A stretch of 64,000 nucleotides of DNA from Litoreibacter arenae DSM 19593 (GCF_000442275.2 NZ_KE557314.1:961085-1025084); one strand, 5' to 3'. Counted from the stretch's first letter, positions 8,771-18,284 are shown. Notes: a model not told the origin generated them from the sequence alone. Program-made: numbers and translations.

Positions 8771-9835
8771 ATGAAACTCAACTCCAAGGCGGCCCCCGTC
8801 AGTTTTCAGAACGTGACCAAGATCTACGGTCGTGATGTCTTGGCCGTGGACAAAGTGAATCTGGAGATTGAAGCGGGCAAACTCGTCACCTTGCTAGGCC
8901 CGTCAGGCTGCGGCAAGACCACGACGCTGCGCATGATTGCGGGGCTAGAGATGGCCACGTCCGGACGTATCCTGATCGGGGACGCGGATGTGACCACGTT
9001 GCCCGCAACAGACCGCGACGTGTCGATGGTGTTCCAATCCTACGCGCTTTTCCCGCACATGACTGTGCTGGAGAACGTGTCCTACGGGCTGTCATTCTCC
9101 GGCTTTTCCAAATCGGAGACGCGGGAGCGCGCCTTGGTCGGGTTGGACCTCGTCGGCCTCAAAGGGTTCGATGCCCGCCTACCGAGCGAGCTGTCAGGCG
9201 GGCAGCAACAGCGTGTCGCTGTGGCGCGGGCGTTGGTCTTGGAGCCGCAGGTGTTGCTTTTTGATGAACCGCTCTCCAACCTTGACGCCAAGCTGCGCAG
9301 GCAGGTGCGCGAGGATATTCGCGCGATCCAGCAGGACCTTGGATTAACGGTCGTCTATGTGACACACGATCAGGAAGAAGCGCTGGCTGTGTCGGACGAG
9401 ATCGTCGTGATGCGCAACGCGGCAATTGCGCAGATCGGGACGCCACGCCAGCTATACGACGCGCCCGTAGACCGCTTCGTGGCCGACTTTATCGGAGAGG
9501 CGAACTTGCTGCCCTGCACGATTGAATCCGTTTCCGGCGATCAAGCGACAATCGCCATTGAAGACTACCGCTATTCCCTCGCCTCGCGCGGTCTTTCTGA
9601 GGGCCCTGCGTCCATGGCTGTGCGGCCCTCGCGCCTTGTCATCGGCGCGCCGCAGGGGTTCAGCGCGACCGTCGCGAAGGCGACGTATGTAGGTGTCCGC
9701 ATGGAATACACGCTGGAAGCGTCTTTCGGGTCGATGTTTGCCGTGCAGGACGACGTCGATCAACCGTTGGCTGTCGGCACCGACGTCACGGTTGGCTTCG
9801 CTGAAAAGGGACCGGTGCTGCTGCCGGAAGGCTAG
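8771..9835 (+). CDS. ABC transporter ATP-binding protein (FbpC/PotA type)
   Basis: A 354-residue ATPase for the importer encoded just upstream. Walker A (GPSGCGKTT) is near residues 43-51, the signature LSGGQQQR near 140-147, Walker B (VLLFDEPLSNLDAKLR) near 160-175, and VTHDQEEA near 197-204. A C-terminal TOBE-like domain (~250-354) places it in the spermidine/iron/AEP class of ATPases. The start ATG has AGGGAA in front. The 3' end overlaps the convergent IMPase-family gene by 4 bases. The substrate is as uncertain as for the binding protein. Confidence 0.9.
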   Translation: MKLNSKAAPVSFQNVTKIYGRDVLAVDKVNLEIEAGKLVTLLGPSGCGKTTTLRMIAGLEMATSGRILIGDADVTTLPATDRDVSMVFQSYALFPHMTVLENVSYGLSFSGFSKSETRERALVGLDLVGLKGFDARLPSELSGGQQQRVAVARALVLEPQVLLFDEPLSNLDAKLRRQVREDIRAIQQDLGLTVVYVTHDQEEALAVSDEIVVMRNAAIAQIGTPRQLYDAPVDRFVADFIGEANLLPCTIESVSGDQATIAIEDYRYSLASRGLSEGPASMAVRPSRLVIGAPQGFSATVAKATYVGVRMEYTLEASFGSMFAVQDDVDQPLAVGTDVTVGFAEKGPVLLPEG

Positions 9836-10617
9836 GAAAAAGCCTCCACCGACAATTCGCGAAGGCGGGCAAACACCGCAGGCGTTCCGACAATTACACG
9901 GCCGCCATCTGCGATCATCGCATCTGCGTTCTGTGCCTCGACCTCGCCGCCCGCTTCGGCCACGATCAACTGGCCCGCCAGACAATCCCACGCATTCATG
10001 TGCTCTTCGGCGTAGCCCAACAACCGCCCCGACGCGACATAGGCCAGCGACAAGGCACCGGACGCGTTGCGGTGGAACATTGCGCCCTCTTGCACCAAAG
10101 CGGCAACGAGTTGCACGATCCCCTTAGATTCCACACGGCCGGAATAGCCGACGCCGACGGTTCCTTCTGGAAGGGTGCGCGTATCGTTTATCTGCAAAGG
10201 CTTGCCATTCAGCGTAGCGCCCCCGCCTGCAATGGCCGCGTGAGTTTCGTTATGGCAAGGGTCATGTATCACGCCGATCTGTGTTTTGCCGTCGCTGACG
10301 CCCGCCACAACGACGGTCCACGCCGGAATGCCGTTGATGAAATTCGTGGTCCCGTCGATGGGGTCGATCACCCATGTAAAGCCGGACGTGCCTTCCTTGG
10401 GTGCATCCTCTTCCCCCACGATGCTGTCATCGGAAAATGCCTCTTCCAGCAGACGGCGTGTCAGGGCCTCGACCTCGCGGTCGGCTTGGCTGACAAAGTC
10501 CTGATGGCCTTTGTGGTCGATCACCAATTCGTTCTGGTTCTCGAAGTAACGCAAGGCCAGCTTGCCGGCCTCGACGCAGATTTCTGTCAGGGTTTTCAGG
10601 CGTGCTTCATGTTCCAT
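9832..10617 (-). CDS. Inositol monophosphatase family protein
   Basis: A 261-residue Mg2+-dependent phosphatase of the IMPase superfamily. The metal-binding motifs are complete: GEE near 76-78, DPIDGTTNF near 93-101, and WD near 218-219 in MNAWDCLAGQLI. Members hydrolyse inositol monophosphates, fructose-1,6-bisphosphate or PAP. This one has the ENQNELVIDHKGHQDFVSQA opening typical of SuhB/IMPase-like enzymes. It is convergent with the second ABC importer and overlaps its ATPase by 4 bases. A role in releasing phosphate from organic esters would suit the locus, but that is inference. A second IMPase-superfamily gene (CysQ type) lies near 22 kb. Confidence 0.88.
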   Translation of the reverse strand: MEHEARLKTLTEICVEAGKLALRYFENQNELVIDHKGHQDFVSQADREVEALTRRLLEEAFSDDSIVGEEDAPKEGTSGFTWVIDPIDGTTNFINGIPAWTVVVAGVSDGKTQIGVIHDPCHNETHAAIAGGGATLNGKPLQINDTRTLPEGTVGVGYSGRVESKGIVQLVAALVQEGAMFHRNASGALSLAYVASGRLLGYAEEHMNAWDCLAGQLIVAEAGGEVEAQNADAMIADGGRVIVGTPAVFARLRELSVEAFS

Positions 10618-10658
10618 AGGAACGAAGCGTAGCGACTTTTCGGGGTGCGTAAAGAGCC

Positions 10659-11360
10659 TTAGATCATCTTGATCGCGCCGGGCTCCACCGCCAGTACATA
10701 GCCCTTCCGGGCGATGTTCTTGATCAGCAATTCGCTCATCATCTGGTTGCCCAAATGGTCGCGCAGGCGTTTGATGCGGGTGGCACCGGATGCTTCATCG
10801 CACTCCACCTCGGGCCTGCCCGAGATCATCGCCTCGATTTCCAGTCCCGATAGAATATCGTCGTCCAGCCGCGCTTCGGCCAGCACGGACAGCGTCTCCA
10901 GCGCGGCTTCGGTCAGTTTGAATTCCATATCGTTGATTTGCACGATCCGCTCCCCGCGGCTGACCACCAGTGAGCTGACCTGTATCCCGCTTTTCTCGAT
11001 CTCCGCCATGCGGCGGGCGAGGGTGACCAGAAAGACGATCGACACCAGTGCAGCGATGAGCAACGCGGTTGCGAAAACCAGCAGCACGAAGATGATGAAC
11101 CGGTAGGACGCCAGCGTGTCGGAAAATGCGGTGCCGGACTGGGCCAAAATTTCCAGCAGCCTGATTTCGCCGCCTTGTTTCAGCGCATCGTTCTCGATGA
11201 AAATCCGCTCCACCCGCATGTTGAACGCATTGGCGTCGGGTAGGTTCAGGAACAGCACAAGCGCGGCGACCACCAGAATGCCGACGATCACCGCCATGCC
11301 GATGACAATCACCTGCGTGGGCGACGGCGCTTTAGAAGCGGAGGAAGTATGGTCCGGCAT
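10659..11360 (-). CDS. Membrane-anchored protein with C-terminal winged-helix domain
   Basis: A protein of 233 residues from the ATG at 11360, chosen because GGGGAG lies upstream; a longer in-frame reading to 11465 is mostly Arg/Cys-rich and implausible. A membrane helix at ~16-39 and another at ~86-111 bracket a ~46-residue loop that should be periplasmic. The C-terminal ~105 residues look like an OmpR/CadC-type winged helix: ERIVQINDMEFKLTEAALETL, then RIKRLRDHLGN and ENIARKGYVL-like IKNIARKGYVL. ToxR/CadC proteins carry this domain at the N-terminus; here it follows the second helix. The start overlaps the 3' end of the small secreted gene by 29 bases. Function is unknown; a one-component membrane regulator is plausible. 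Confidence 0.7.
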   Translation of the reverse strand: MPDHTSSASKAPSPTQVIVIGMAVIVGILVVAALVLFLNLPDANAFNMRVERIFIENDALKQGGEIRLLEILAQSGTAFSDTLASYRFIIFVLLVFATALLIAALVSIVFLVTLARRMAEIEKSGIQVSSLVVSRGERIVQINDMEFKLTEAALETLSVLAEARLDDDILSGLEIEAMISGRPEVECDEASGATRIKRLRDHLGNQMMSELLIKNIARKGYVLAVEPGAIKMI

Positions 11361-11622
11361 TCGCCTGTCTCCCCTGAAGGCCGTCGTCGCCGAACAGCGA
11401 CACGATGTTGAGCAAGGTCCAACCGGCCGCAGCAAGACGCGGCGCAATGGCTTTCGCCGCTGCACTTGGAGATGAGCAGGCCGAATTGGGTATCTGCATC
11501 ACCCCGTAGTGGAGCTTCAACGGATTGTCCTTTTTTGCCTTGTAGTCTGCGTAGCAGGCGGCCTGCGCCGGCAGCGTGGTGAGGCCAAGGACAAGGGCGA
11601 CTATTTGAATAGCGTGTTTCAT
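11332..11622 (-). CDS. Small secreted protein of unknown function
   Basis: A 96-residue protein with a clear signal peptide (AIQIVALVLGLTTLPAQA, cleavage near residue 21) and a mature part of about 75 residues. The mature part has two cysteines (ACYADYK and NSACSS) that could form a disulfide, an Ala-rich helix (SAAAKAIAPRLAAAGWTLL) and a C-terminus ending PYFLRF. I do not recognise the family. Its 3' end overlaps the membrane winged-helix gene by 29 bases on the same strand, so the two are almost certainly co-translated. A periplasmic partner or ligand of that protein is a reasonable guess. Confidence 0.65.
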   Translation of the reverse strand: MKHAIQIVALVLGLTTLPAQAACYADYKAKKDNPLKLHYGVMQIPNSACSSPSAAAKAIAPRLAAAGWTLLNIVSLFGDDGLQGRQANAGPYFLRF

Positions 11623-11770
11623 GCGGTGACCATGATCCGCGCCGTCCCGTTATTCAATATCAAGCTGTGCATTTGCGAGTGCTATCCGATAACCAAGCGC
11701 TGTCATTGAGTGACCGGGCAGGGCGCGGCCAAGGTTGTTGCATCAATCGCCACAACTCGAAGGAAACACC

Positions 11771-12187
11771 ATGACACGCCAATTCATCGCCGCCTTGCTG
11801 AGCCTTTCCCTGGGCTTCAGCGCCATGTCCACCGCCCGCGCCCGCGCTGATGAAGATGTCGTCAAAATCATCGCAGGCTTGGCGTTGCTGGGTATTCTGG
11901 CAAATGCCGCGAAAGACCGGAATCGGGAGGTCGTAACCCAGAACCAGCACCGTCCACGCTACAGCAAACCCAACCGTCCTCGTCAAACGAAGAAAGTCGC
12001 GCCGCGCCGCTGCCTGCGCGAGCAGTGGACCCATCGAGGCAAACGAGATGTCTATGGCGCCCGCTGCATGGAGAACCGTGCCCAGCACGCGTTGCCGCGC
12101 AATTGCAAACGTCAGGTTGAAACCCGACGCGGAGTCAGAAACTTTTATACGCCGAACTGTCTGCGCAAGAATGGCTGGAACGCATAA
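11771..12187 (+). CDS. Small exported basic protein of unknown function
   Basis: A protein of 138 residues from the ATG at 11771, which has AAGGAAACACC in front; an in-frame upstream start at 11735 is less likely. An N-terminal signal sequence (FIAALLSLSLGFSAMSTARA) is followed by a second hydrophobic stretch (VVKIIAGLALLGILANAA). A basic domain then carries four to five cysteines (RRCLREQW, ARCMENRA, PRNCKRQ, PNCLRKNGW). The spacing suggests two disulfides in the periplasm. No family is recognised. It is a single-gene unit ended by a terminator-like hairpin 16 bases downstream. Confidence 0.65.
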   Translation: MTRQFIAALLSLSLGFSAMSTARARADEDVVKIIAGLALLGILANAAKDRNREVVTQNQHRPRYSKPNRPRQTKKVAPRRCLREQWTHRGKRDVYGARCMENRAQHALPRNCKRQVETRRGVRNFYTPNCLRKNGWNA

Positions 12188-12202
12188 TCATAAGAGAAAA
12201 TC

Positions 12203-12241
12203 GAGCAGGAAGGGGCGGGCTTAGATGCCTGCTCCTTTTTT
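12203..12241 (+). terminator. Rho-independent terminator
   Basis: GAGCAGG and CCTGCTC (12203-12209 and 12228-12234) form a stem with a partly paired GC-rich interior, followed by a T run at 12236-12241. It ends the small exported-protein gene. Confidence 0.7.
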
Positions 12242-12291
12242 ACGGTTGGCGGCGGTTGCGCTTTGGCCCGAATCCCGCTCTTGGTGCGGGC

Positions 12292-12906
12292 ATGACTGGA
12301 CCGGATTTCACCTACGAGCGGGCACTCCTAGCTCAGGGCCTGACTGCCATTGCAGGCACCGACGAGGTTGGTCGCGGTCCTTTGGCCGGGCCTGTCGTCG
12401 CGGCGGCGGTTATTCTTGATCCGGAGAGTATTCCCCTAGGCCTGAACGACTCGAAAAAGCTCAGTGCCAAGAAGCGGGAAGCTCTGTTTGACCAAATCAT
12501 AACCTGCGCCCGCTTCTACATTGCGGAGGCAAGCGTCGACGAGATTGACGCGCTCAATATCTACCACGCCTCTCATCTGGCGATGTGTCGAGCGGTGGCG
12601 GGGTTGGGTCAGGTCGACCACGTATTGGTAGACGGAAACAAAATCCCCCGCGAGATGGGGCCACCCGCGACCGCGATCGTGAAGGGGGATACACGCTCGC
12701 AGTCAATTGCCGCCGCTTCAATATTGGCAAAAGTGACGCGCGACAGACACATGGATGCACTTGCGCAACAATACCCCGGCTACGGATGGGAGAAAAACGC
12801 GGGCTACCCGACCAAGAGCCACATTTCTGCCCTAATTGAACTTGGTGTGACCCCACATCATAGACGTAGCTTCAAACCAGTCCACAATATCTTGTGTCAC
12901 CTATAA
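12292..12906 (+). CDS. rnhB: Ribonuclease HII
   Basis: A 204-residue RNase HII, which nicks RNA-DNA hybrids and misincorporated ribonucleotides. The hallmark DEVGRGPLAGPV is at residues 24-35, carrying the first two catalytic acids. VLVDGNKIP (third acid region), SIAAASILAKVTRDR and GYPTKSH follow in the family order. I start at the ATG at 12292 because the family begins a short distance before the DEVGRG motif; an in-frame TTG at 12256 would add 12 residues. It lies directly upstream of ccrM, a neighbourhood seen in other Rhodobacterales as far as I recall. The length is normal. Confidence 0.93.
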   Translation: MTGPDFTYERALLAQGLTAIAGTDEVGRGPLAGPVVAAAVILDPESIPLGLNDSKKLSAKKREALFDQIITCARFYIAEASVDEIDALNIYHASHLAMCRAVAGLGQVDHVLVDGNKIPREMGPPATAIVKGDTRSQSIAAASILAKVTRDRHMDALAQQYPGYGWEKNAGYPTKSHISALIELGVTPHHRRSFKPVHNILCHL

Positions 12907-12933
12907 TTTTCAACTCGTTGAAATATAAAGCTT

Positions 12934-14115
<1,182 letters not shown>

Positions 14116-14167
14116 ACAAAATTCAACAGTTACCGCCTGTGCCTGCGGCTTCACCGCAGCACATAAC

Positions 14168-14203
14168 TGCCCCGCCCTAACCCAAGGTGCGGGGCATTTT
14201 TTT
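14168..14203 (+). terminator. Rho-independent terminator of ccrM
   Basis: TGCCCCGC (14168-14175) pairs with GCGGGGCA (14189-14196) and is followed at once by seven T residues. This is a textbook terminator 52 bases after the ccrM stop. Confidence 0.9.
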
Positions 14204-14302
14204 CACGCTTTTTCACGCTTTGGGACTCTGGCAATGACGTAGCGTTATCTCTAACGTATCTACACGTTATTAATAAGATATTTCGGTCAGGGCGGCTACT
14301 GG

Positions 14303-15352
14303 ATGCCAGAATTTGAGAAATTGGAAGCCGAGTTAGCCCCGCTGACACTGCGTCTGGCCGACTTCCTGTCGCTTCCGCCGACAGAACGCAGCACGCCGGG
14401 CTTCGCCAAGATATGGCGGCCAATATCGCGCTACAGGGTGCAGCTTCGTTCAGCGCTGCAAGAAAGCGGGTCGGTGCTATCTGACCCGAGGTACAGAGAC
14501 GCCCATCGCTCCGAGATCGAGCAGCGGGTCAGGTATAATGCAGCGCACACGAGATTGCGCCTTTGGTCGCGCGTCGAAGATATGGTGAACAAGCAGGTGT
14601 CGCCGATACGCAAGGATCTGATGCCCCAACCGCAGGATTATATGGAGGGCGCGCATAACCGGTACGTCAACCACCTGTATTCGGCGCTGCACACCTTGGC
14701 GTTGCCATCGGCCGAAGCGATGATGAACCGTCTTTCAGACGCGCACCCCGACGTTGCATTACCCGCGACGCATTTTGAGGCGCTGATGCACGCAGCTTAC
14801 CGGATTTGTCTTGCCCAAGGTCGAGATACCGCTCCGCGCTTTCTGGACGTCGGTTGCGGCGGTGGCACAAAGATCTGGGCTGCGATGCCGTTTTTCCCTG
14901 ACGCCAAGGGGTTGGAGAACAACCCGACACAAGTGCAGGTCGGGTCCGCTGCCTTGGCCAAACTTGACGCGCCATCCAACTGTATCATGGAAGCCGACGC
15001 GCGGTGCTTTGACGATTATGCCAGCTACGACGTGATATATTTCTACAGACCGCTGAAAGACCCGGACGGCCTGAAGGAAATGGAAGACAGGATCATGGCG
15101 CAGGCCCGGCCGGGTAGTGTTTTGATCGCGCCCTATCTGGGGTTTTCGGGTGAGCAGGACGACATGCGCTGCTCCAGAATAGCGCCGTCGATCTACATCG
15201 CTGGGACCGCACCCTATCAGGTCGAGGCACTGCGCCAGCGGGCCGAGATGATCGGAACCGAAGCGCCCGCTCACAACAGCGCAACCGACGCGGCGCTTGG
15301 CTACTGGCGGCCGGTGGTCGAGGCATCAAGGCGCAACGGCTACGCGCTTTAG
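14303..15352 (+). CDS. SAM-dependent methyltransferase-like protein with unusual N-terminal domain
   Basis: A 349-residue protein. The C-terminal half (from ~180) has a class I SAM-binding motif (FLDVGCGGGTKIWAA), an acidic second strand (AKGLENNP) and a motif-IV-like segment (YDVIYFYRPLKD). The first ~170 residues are helical, charged and unfamiliar, and end in a conserved-looking HFEALMHAAYRICLAQG. The length is about twice a minimal methyltransferase, so the N-terminal part probably recognises the substrate. It stands alone between the ccrM terminator and the convergent AlkB gene, so neighbours give no clue. I cannot name a substrate. Two direct copies of a 10-base repeat (TTTCACGCTT) and one GANTC site lie upstream. 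Confidence 0.65.
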   Translation: MPEFEKLEAELAPLTLRLADFLSLPPTERSTPGFAKIWRPISRYRVQLRSALQESGSVLSDPRYRDAHRSEIEQRVRYNAAHTRLRLWSRVEDMVNKQVSPIRKDLMPQPQDYMEGAHNRYVNHLYSALHTLALPSAEAMMNRLSDAHPDVALPATHFEALMHAAYRICLAQGRDTAPRFLDVGCGGGTKIWAAMPFFPDAKGLENNPTQVQVGSAALAKLDAPSNCIMEADARCFDDYASYDVIYFYRPLKDPDGLKEMEDRIMAQARPGSVLIAPYLGFSGEQDDMRCSRIAPSIYIAGTAPYQVEALRQRAEMIGTEAPAHNSATDAALGYWRPVVEASRRNGYAL

Positions 15353-15378
15353 GTCAAGGGCGTCAACGAGCGCTTTCG

Positions 15379-16518
15379 CTAGCGTGGCATTGGGTTGGTC
15401 GCCGCTTTATACGGCGCCCAATCCGTTATTTCGGGGTAATACATCGCCCGCCACTTTCGCACCCGCGGGTTCATGATCCGCCGGTAGACAGGCGGCACCA
15501 TTGCGGCCAGCGTCATCACTGGATAGCCATAAGGCAATTGCGGTGCGTCTTCCTCGGTGTAGTTCTGAAGCAGCGGAAAGCGCCGGTCAGGCTTGTAATG
15601 GTGGTCGGAGTGGCGCTGCAAGTTGATCAGCAGCCAGTTGGATGCCTTGTGCGCAGCGTTCCACGAATGGCGCGGCTGGACGTGTTCATACTTGCCGTCC
15701 CCAAGATGCTTGCGGGTCAGGCCGTAATGCTCGACGTAGTTCACTAGCTCCAGCTGCCAGATTGCGACATATGCTTGAAACACGAAAAGCCCCAGACCAG
15801 CCCAGCCACCAATCAAAAACGCCAAGATGAGCATACCCGCCTGAAGGGCCCAGTAGCGCCAGAACGGATTGGATAGATCGGTTGCGGGCAAACCCTTCCG
15901 CGCCAGCATCGCCTTTTCGGCCCGCCACGAGGAAACAAGGCTCTCCCGCAACACCCGTGGGAAGAAACGATGAAAGCCTTCGTTATATCGGGCAGTAACA
16001 GGGTCTTTCGGCGTGCCGACATAGCGATGATGGACCAGCAAATGCTCGGAGCGGAAATGCGAATAAAGCACGCTGGCTAGCAGCAGGTCGCCCAGCCACC
16101 GCTCCAGCTTGTTTTTCTGGTGCATCAATTCGTGGCTGTAGTTGATCCCAATTGTGCCGGAGATCACACCAACGCCGAAAAACAGCGCGATCTGCTCCCA
16201 ACCCGACAGATGGTCTGCACGGGTTGCGTAGGCGATCATGCCAAAAATCAGGACGAATTGCAGCGGGAACCACATCATGGTGATGACCCGATACCAGAAC
16301 AGATCATCCTCGGTCGTTTCCAGATCCGCGTTGTCGAGGTTCAATCCGATGATCGCATCAAGCACCGAGAACATGCCCCACCCATACAGCGGTAACAGGA
16401 CCAGCCACCAGCCGCCTTGCGTCGCACCAATCAGAGCGAGCGGTATCATGAGCAAAGACAGCCAGAACGGCACAGCCGCGCTGAATTTCGAGACTTCGCT
16501 ACTGCTCAGGGTCGCCAT
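15379..16518 (-). CDS. alkB: AlkB-type membrane di-iron hydroxylase (alkane 1-monooxygenase family)
   Basis: A 379-residue integral-membrane fatty-acid-desaturase-superfamily enzyme. Hydrophobic pairs lie near residues 15-55 and 75-125, with more near 225-260. The histidine clusters are HELMHQ, EHLLVHHRYVGTPKDP and LQRHSDHH, plus the AlkB-specific NYVEHYGL. This set matches the alkane 1-monooxygenase family, which hydroxylates terminal carbons of alkanes using a di-iron site and electrons from rubredoxin. Box 2 reads EHxxxHH, slightly off the usual EHNxGHH. I start at the ATG at 16518 (GGAG upstream). No rubredoxin or reductase gene is adjacent, so partners are elsewhere. The substrate could be another hydrocarbon-like lipid. 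Confidence 0.85.
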   Translation of the reverse strand: MATLSSSEVSKFSAAVPFWLSLLMIPLALIGATQGGWWLVLLPLYGWGMFSVLDAIIGLNLDNADLETTEDDLFWYRVITMMWFPLQFVLIFGMIAYATRADHLSGWEQIALFFGVGVISGTIGINYSHELMHQKNKLERWLGDLLLASVLYSHFRSEHLLVHHRYVGTPKDPVTARYNEGFHRFFPRVLRESLVSSWRAEKAMLARKGLPATDLSNPFWRYWALQAGMLILAFLIGGWAGLGLFVFQAYVAIWQLELVNYVEHYGLTRKHLGDGKYEHVQPRHSWNAAHKASNWLLINLQRHSDHHYKPDRRFPLLQNYTEEDAPQLPYGYPVMTLAAMVPPVYRRIMNPRVRKWRAMYYPEITDWAPYKAATNPMPR

Positions 16519-16577
16519 GATCTGCGTTCTCCGGTCCGGGGGTTTGGGGTAGAGTTTACGCGCTTGCTTCACGCTTC

Positions 16578-17630
16578 TCAATTCTGCTCGAAGCGGTGTT
16601 TCGCCACGTCATATACCTTGCGCATGACTGTCGGCAGATCGGCGGGCCTGAAGGCGTGATGGGGCACCAAATCCCCTTGTATAGGGTCGACATCGGAGCG
16701 CGATACCATCACGTCGAGGATCAAATGAAAATGCGTGAAAGTATGCCGTACCTCCATTCCTGCGGCTTGCCAGTCCACGTCGGCAGGCGGCGCAGGTGTC
16801 GGGTCTTCTGACCAGTCACTGCCCGGCCAGCCCAGCATGCCGCCAAGAAGCCCGCTATCGGGCCGCGTCTCCAGCAGCCATTCACCGGCAGAGTTGCGCA
16901 GCACATAAGCGATCCCGCGACGCGTCGGTTTGGTCTTCTTGGGAAGCTTGCGCGGAAGCTCCACCATGATGCCGGATGCGTAACCGGCGCAGCCTTCGCG
17001 CCATGGGCATAGACCGCATACGGGATTCTTGGGTGTGCAGATCGTCGCACCCAAATCCATCACCGCCTGCGCGTAGTCACCGGCCCTATTCTGCGGTGTT
17101 AGAGCCTGTGCAAGGGCCATCAGCTCCGGCTTGGCGGTCGGCAGAGGGGTCTCGACCGCATGAATCCGTGCCATCACGCGTTCAACATTTCCGTCGAGCA
17201 CTGTTTCCGGCAAATCAAACGCGATCGCCGCGATGGCGGCGGACGTATAGGGGCCGATCCCGGGAAGCGCTTGAAGACTGGCGCGATCATTCGGAAAAAC
17301 GCCGCCATACTCATCTGCGACTACGCGGGCGCATTTCAGCAGATTGCGTGCCCGTGCGTAGTACCCAAGACCCGCCCATGCGGCCATCACATCCGCGTCC
17401 TTCGCGCGGGCAAGGTCGGTGACAGTTGGCCAGAGTGCTGTGAACTTCTCGAAATAGGCCTTTACCGCCGCGACCGTGGTTTGCTGAAGCATGACTTCGC
17501 TCAGCCAAATCCTGTAGGGATCAGGAGGTATCCCCTGTTTGCGATCCTGTGGCGAGACGCGCCAAGGCATTTGTCGGGCATTCCGATCGTACCACGCCAG
17601 AAGGACATCCGAAGAAACGGGTTCACGCAA
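16578..17630 (-). CDS. mutY: A/G-specific adenine glycosylase MutY
   Basis: A 350-residue base-excision repair enzyme that removes adenine mispaired with 8-oxoguanine. SEVMLQQTTV near 44-53 holds the catalytic Glu. The helix-hairpin-helix LPGIGPYTSAA is near 121-131, and LDGNVERVMAR carries the catalytic Asp. The iron-sulfur cluster ligands are visible as CTPKNPVCGLCPWREGC (Cx6Cx2Cx5C). The C-terminal ~110 residues form the NUDIX-like domain that recognises 8-oxoguanine (FTHFHLILDV). The length is normal. It is divergent from the DUF721 gene; the same pairing with the DsbA-like gene occurs in other Rhodobacterales to my recollection. Confidence 0.95.
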   Translation of the reverse strand: MREPVSSDVLLAWYDRNARQMPWRVSPQDRKQGIPPDPYRIWLSEVMLQQTTVAAVKAYFEKFTALWPTVTDLARAKDADVMAAWAGLGYYARARNLLKCARVVADEYGGVFPNDRASLQALPGIGPYTSAAIAAIAFDLPETVLDGNVERVMARIHAVETPLPTAKPELMALAQALTPQNRAGDYAQAVMDLGATICTPKNPVCGLCPWREGCAGYASGIMVELPRKLPKKTKPTRRGIAYVLRNSAGEWLLETRPDSGLLGGMLGWPGSDWSEDPTPAPPADVDWQAAGMEVRHTFTHFHLILDVMVSRSDVDPIQGDLVPHHAFRPADLPTVMRKVYDVAKHRFEQN

Positions 17631-17713
17631 AATTTATTCCCTTATCAGGTCGCTTTTGTCTGACACCGCGAGGGTGAGGCGTTAGGTTACCGGCGCAACT
17701 TAGGGTAAAATCC

Positions 17714-18268
17714 GTGACTCGCAAGCAGACGCCATACTCCGCGACGAAGACGCAAGCCCGCCCGACCTACCGTCGGCGTGGCTCCAAGGGGTTTTCGGCG
17801 ATGTCGGGCTTTGTCGACGCCCAGATTCGCAAGGCTGGTGAAAAGCGGGGCTTTGCGGTTATGCGCTTGCTGACCCACTGGGAAGAGATCGTGGGCGGCG
17901 ACACCGCACGAATGGCGCGACCCTTAGATGTCGGCTATGGGCGTGAGGGGTTCGGCGCGACGTTGACGGTTCTTTGCAACGGCTCTAACGCACCTTTGGT
18001 GCAACAACTGTTGCCGCAGATCCGCGAGAAGGTGAACGCTTGCTACGGCTATTCGGCAATCAGCCGCGTGCGTGTGACGCAAACCGCGCCGGTGGGGTTT
18101 AGCGAAGGGCAGTTGGCCTTTGCTGCGAAACCAAAAGAACCAACCGCACCACCCCCGCAGGTCGTAGCCGCAAGTAAAGAACTTGCCAGCGACGTCGAAA
18201 GCGACGGTTTGCGACAGGCATTGGAACGACTGGGTCAGAATGTTATGGCCCGAACAAAGAACACCTGA
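17714..18268 (+). CDS. DUF721 (DciA-like) protein
   Basis: A 184-residue protein starting at GTG (17714) after TAGGGTAA. The N-terminal ~115 residues match the DUF721 domain (PF05258): IRKAGEKRGFAVMRLLTHWE then IVG, followed by LTVLCNGSNAPLVQQLLPQI. The tail is Pro/Ala-rich and probably disordered. DUF721 includes DciA, which loads the replicative helicase in bacteria lacking DnaC, but many alphaproteobacterial members are uncharacterised. It is followed after 16 bases by the DsbA-like gene. DciA function is possible, not shown. Confidence 0.8.
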   Translation: MTRKQTPYSATKTQARPTYRRRGSKGFSAMSGFVDAQIRKAGEKRGFAVMRLLTHWEEIVGGDTARMARPLDVGYGREGFGATLTVLCNGSNAPLVQQLLPQIREKVNACYGYSAISRVRVTQTAPVGFSEGQLAFAAKPKEPTAPPPQVVAASKELASDVESDGLRQALERLGQNVMARTKNT

Positions 18269-18284
18269 GAAGGAACTCAAGCAC

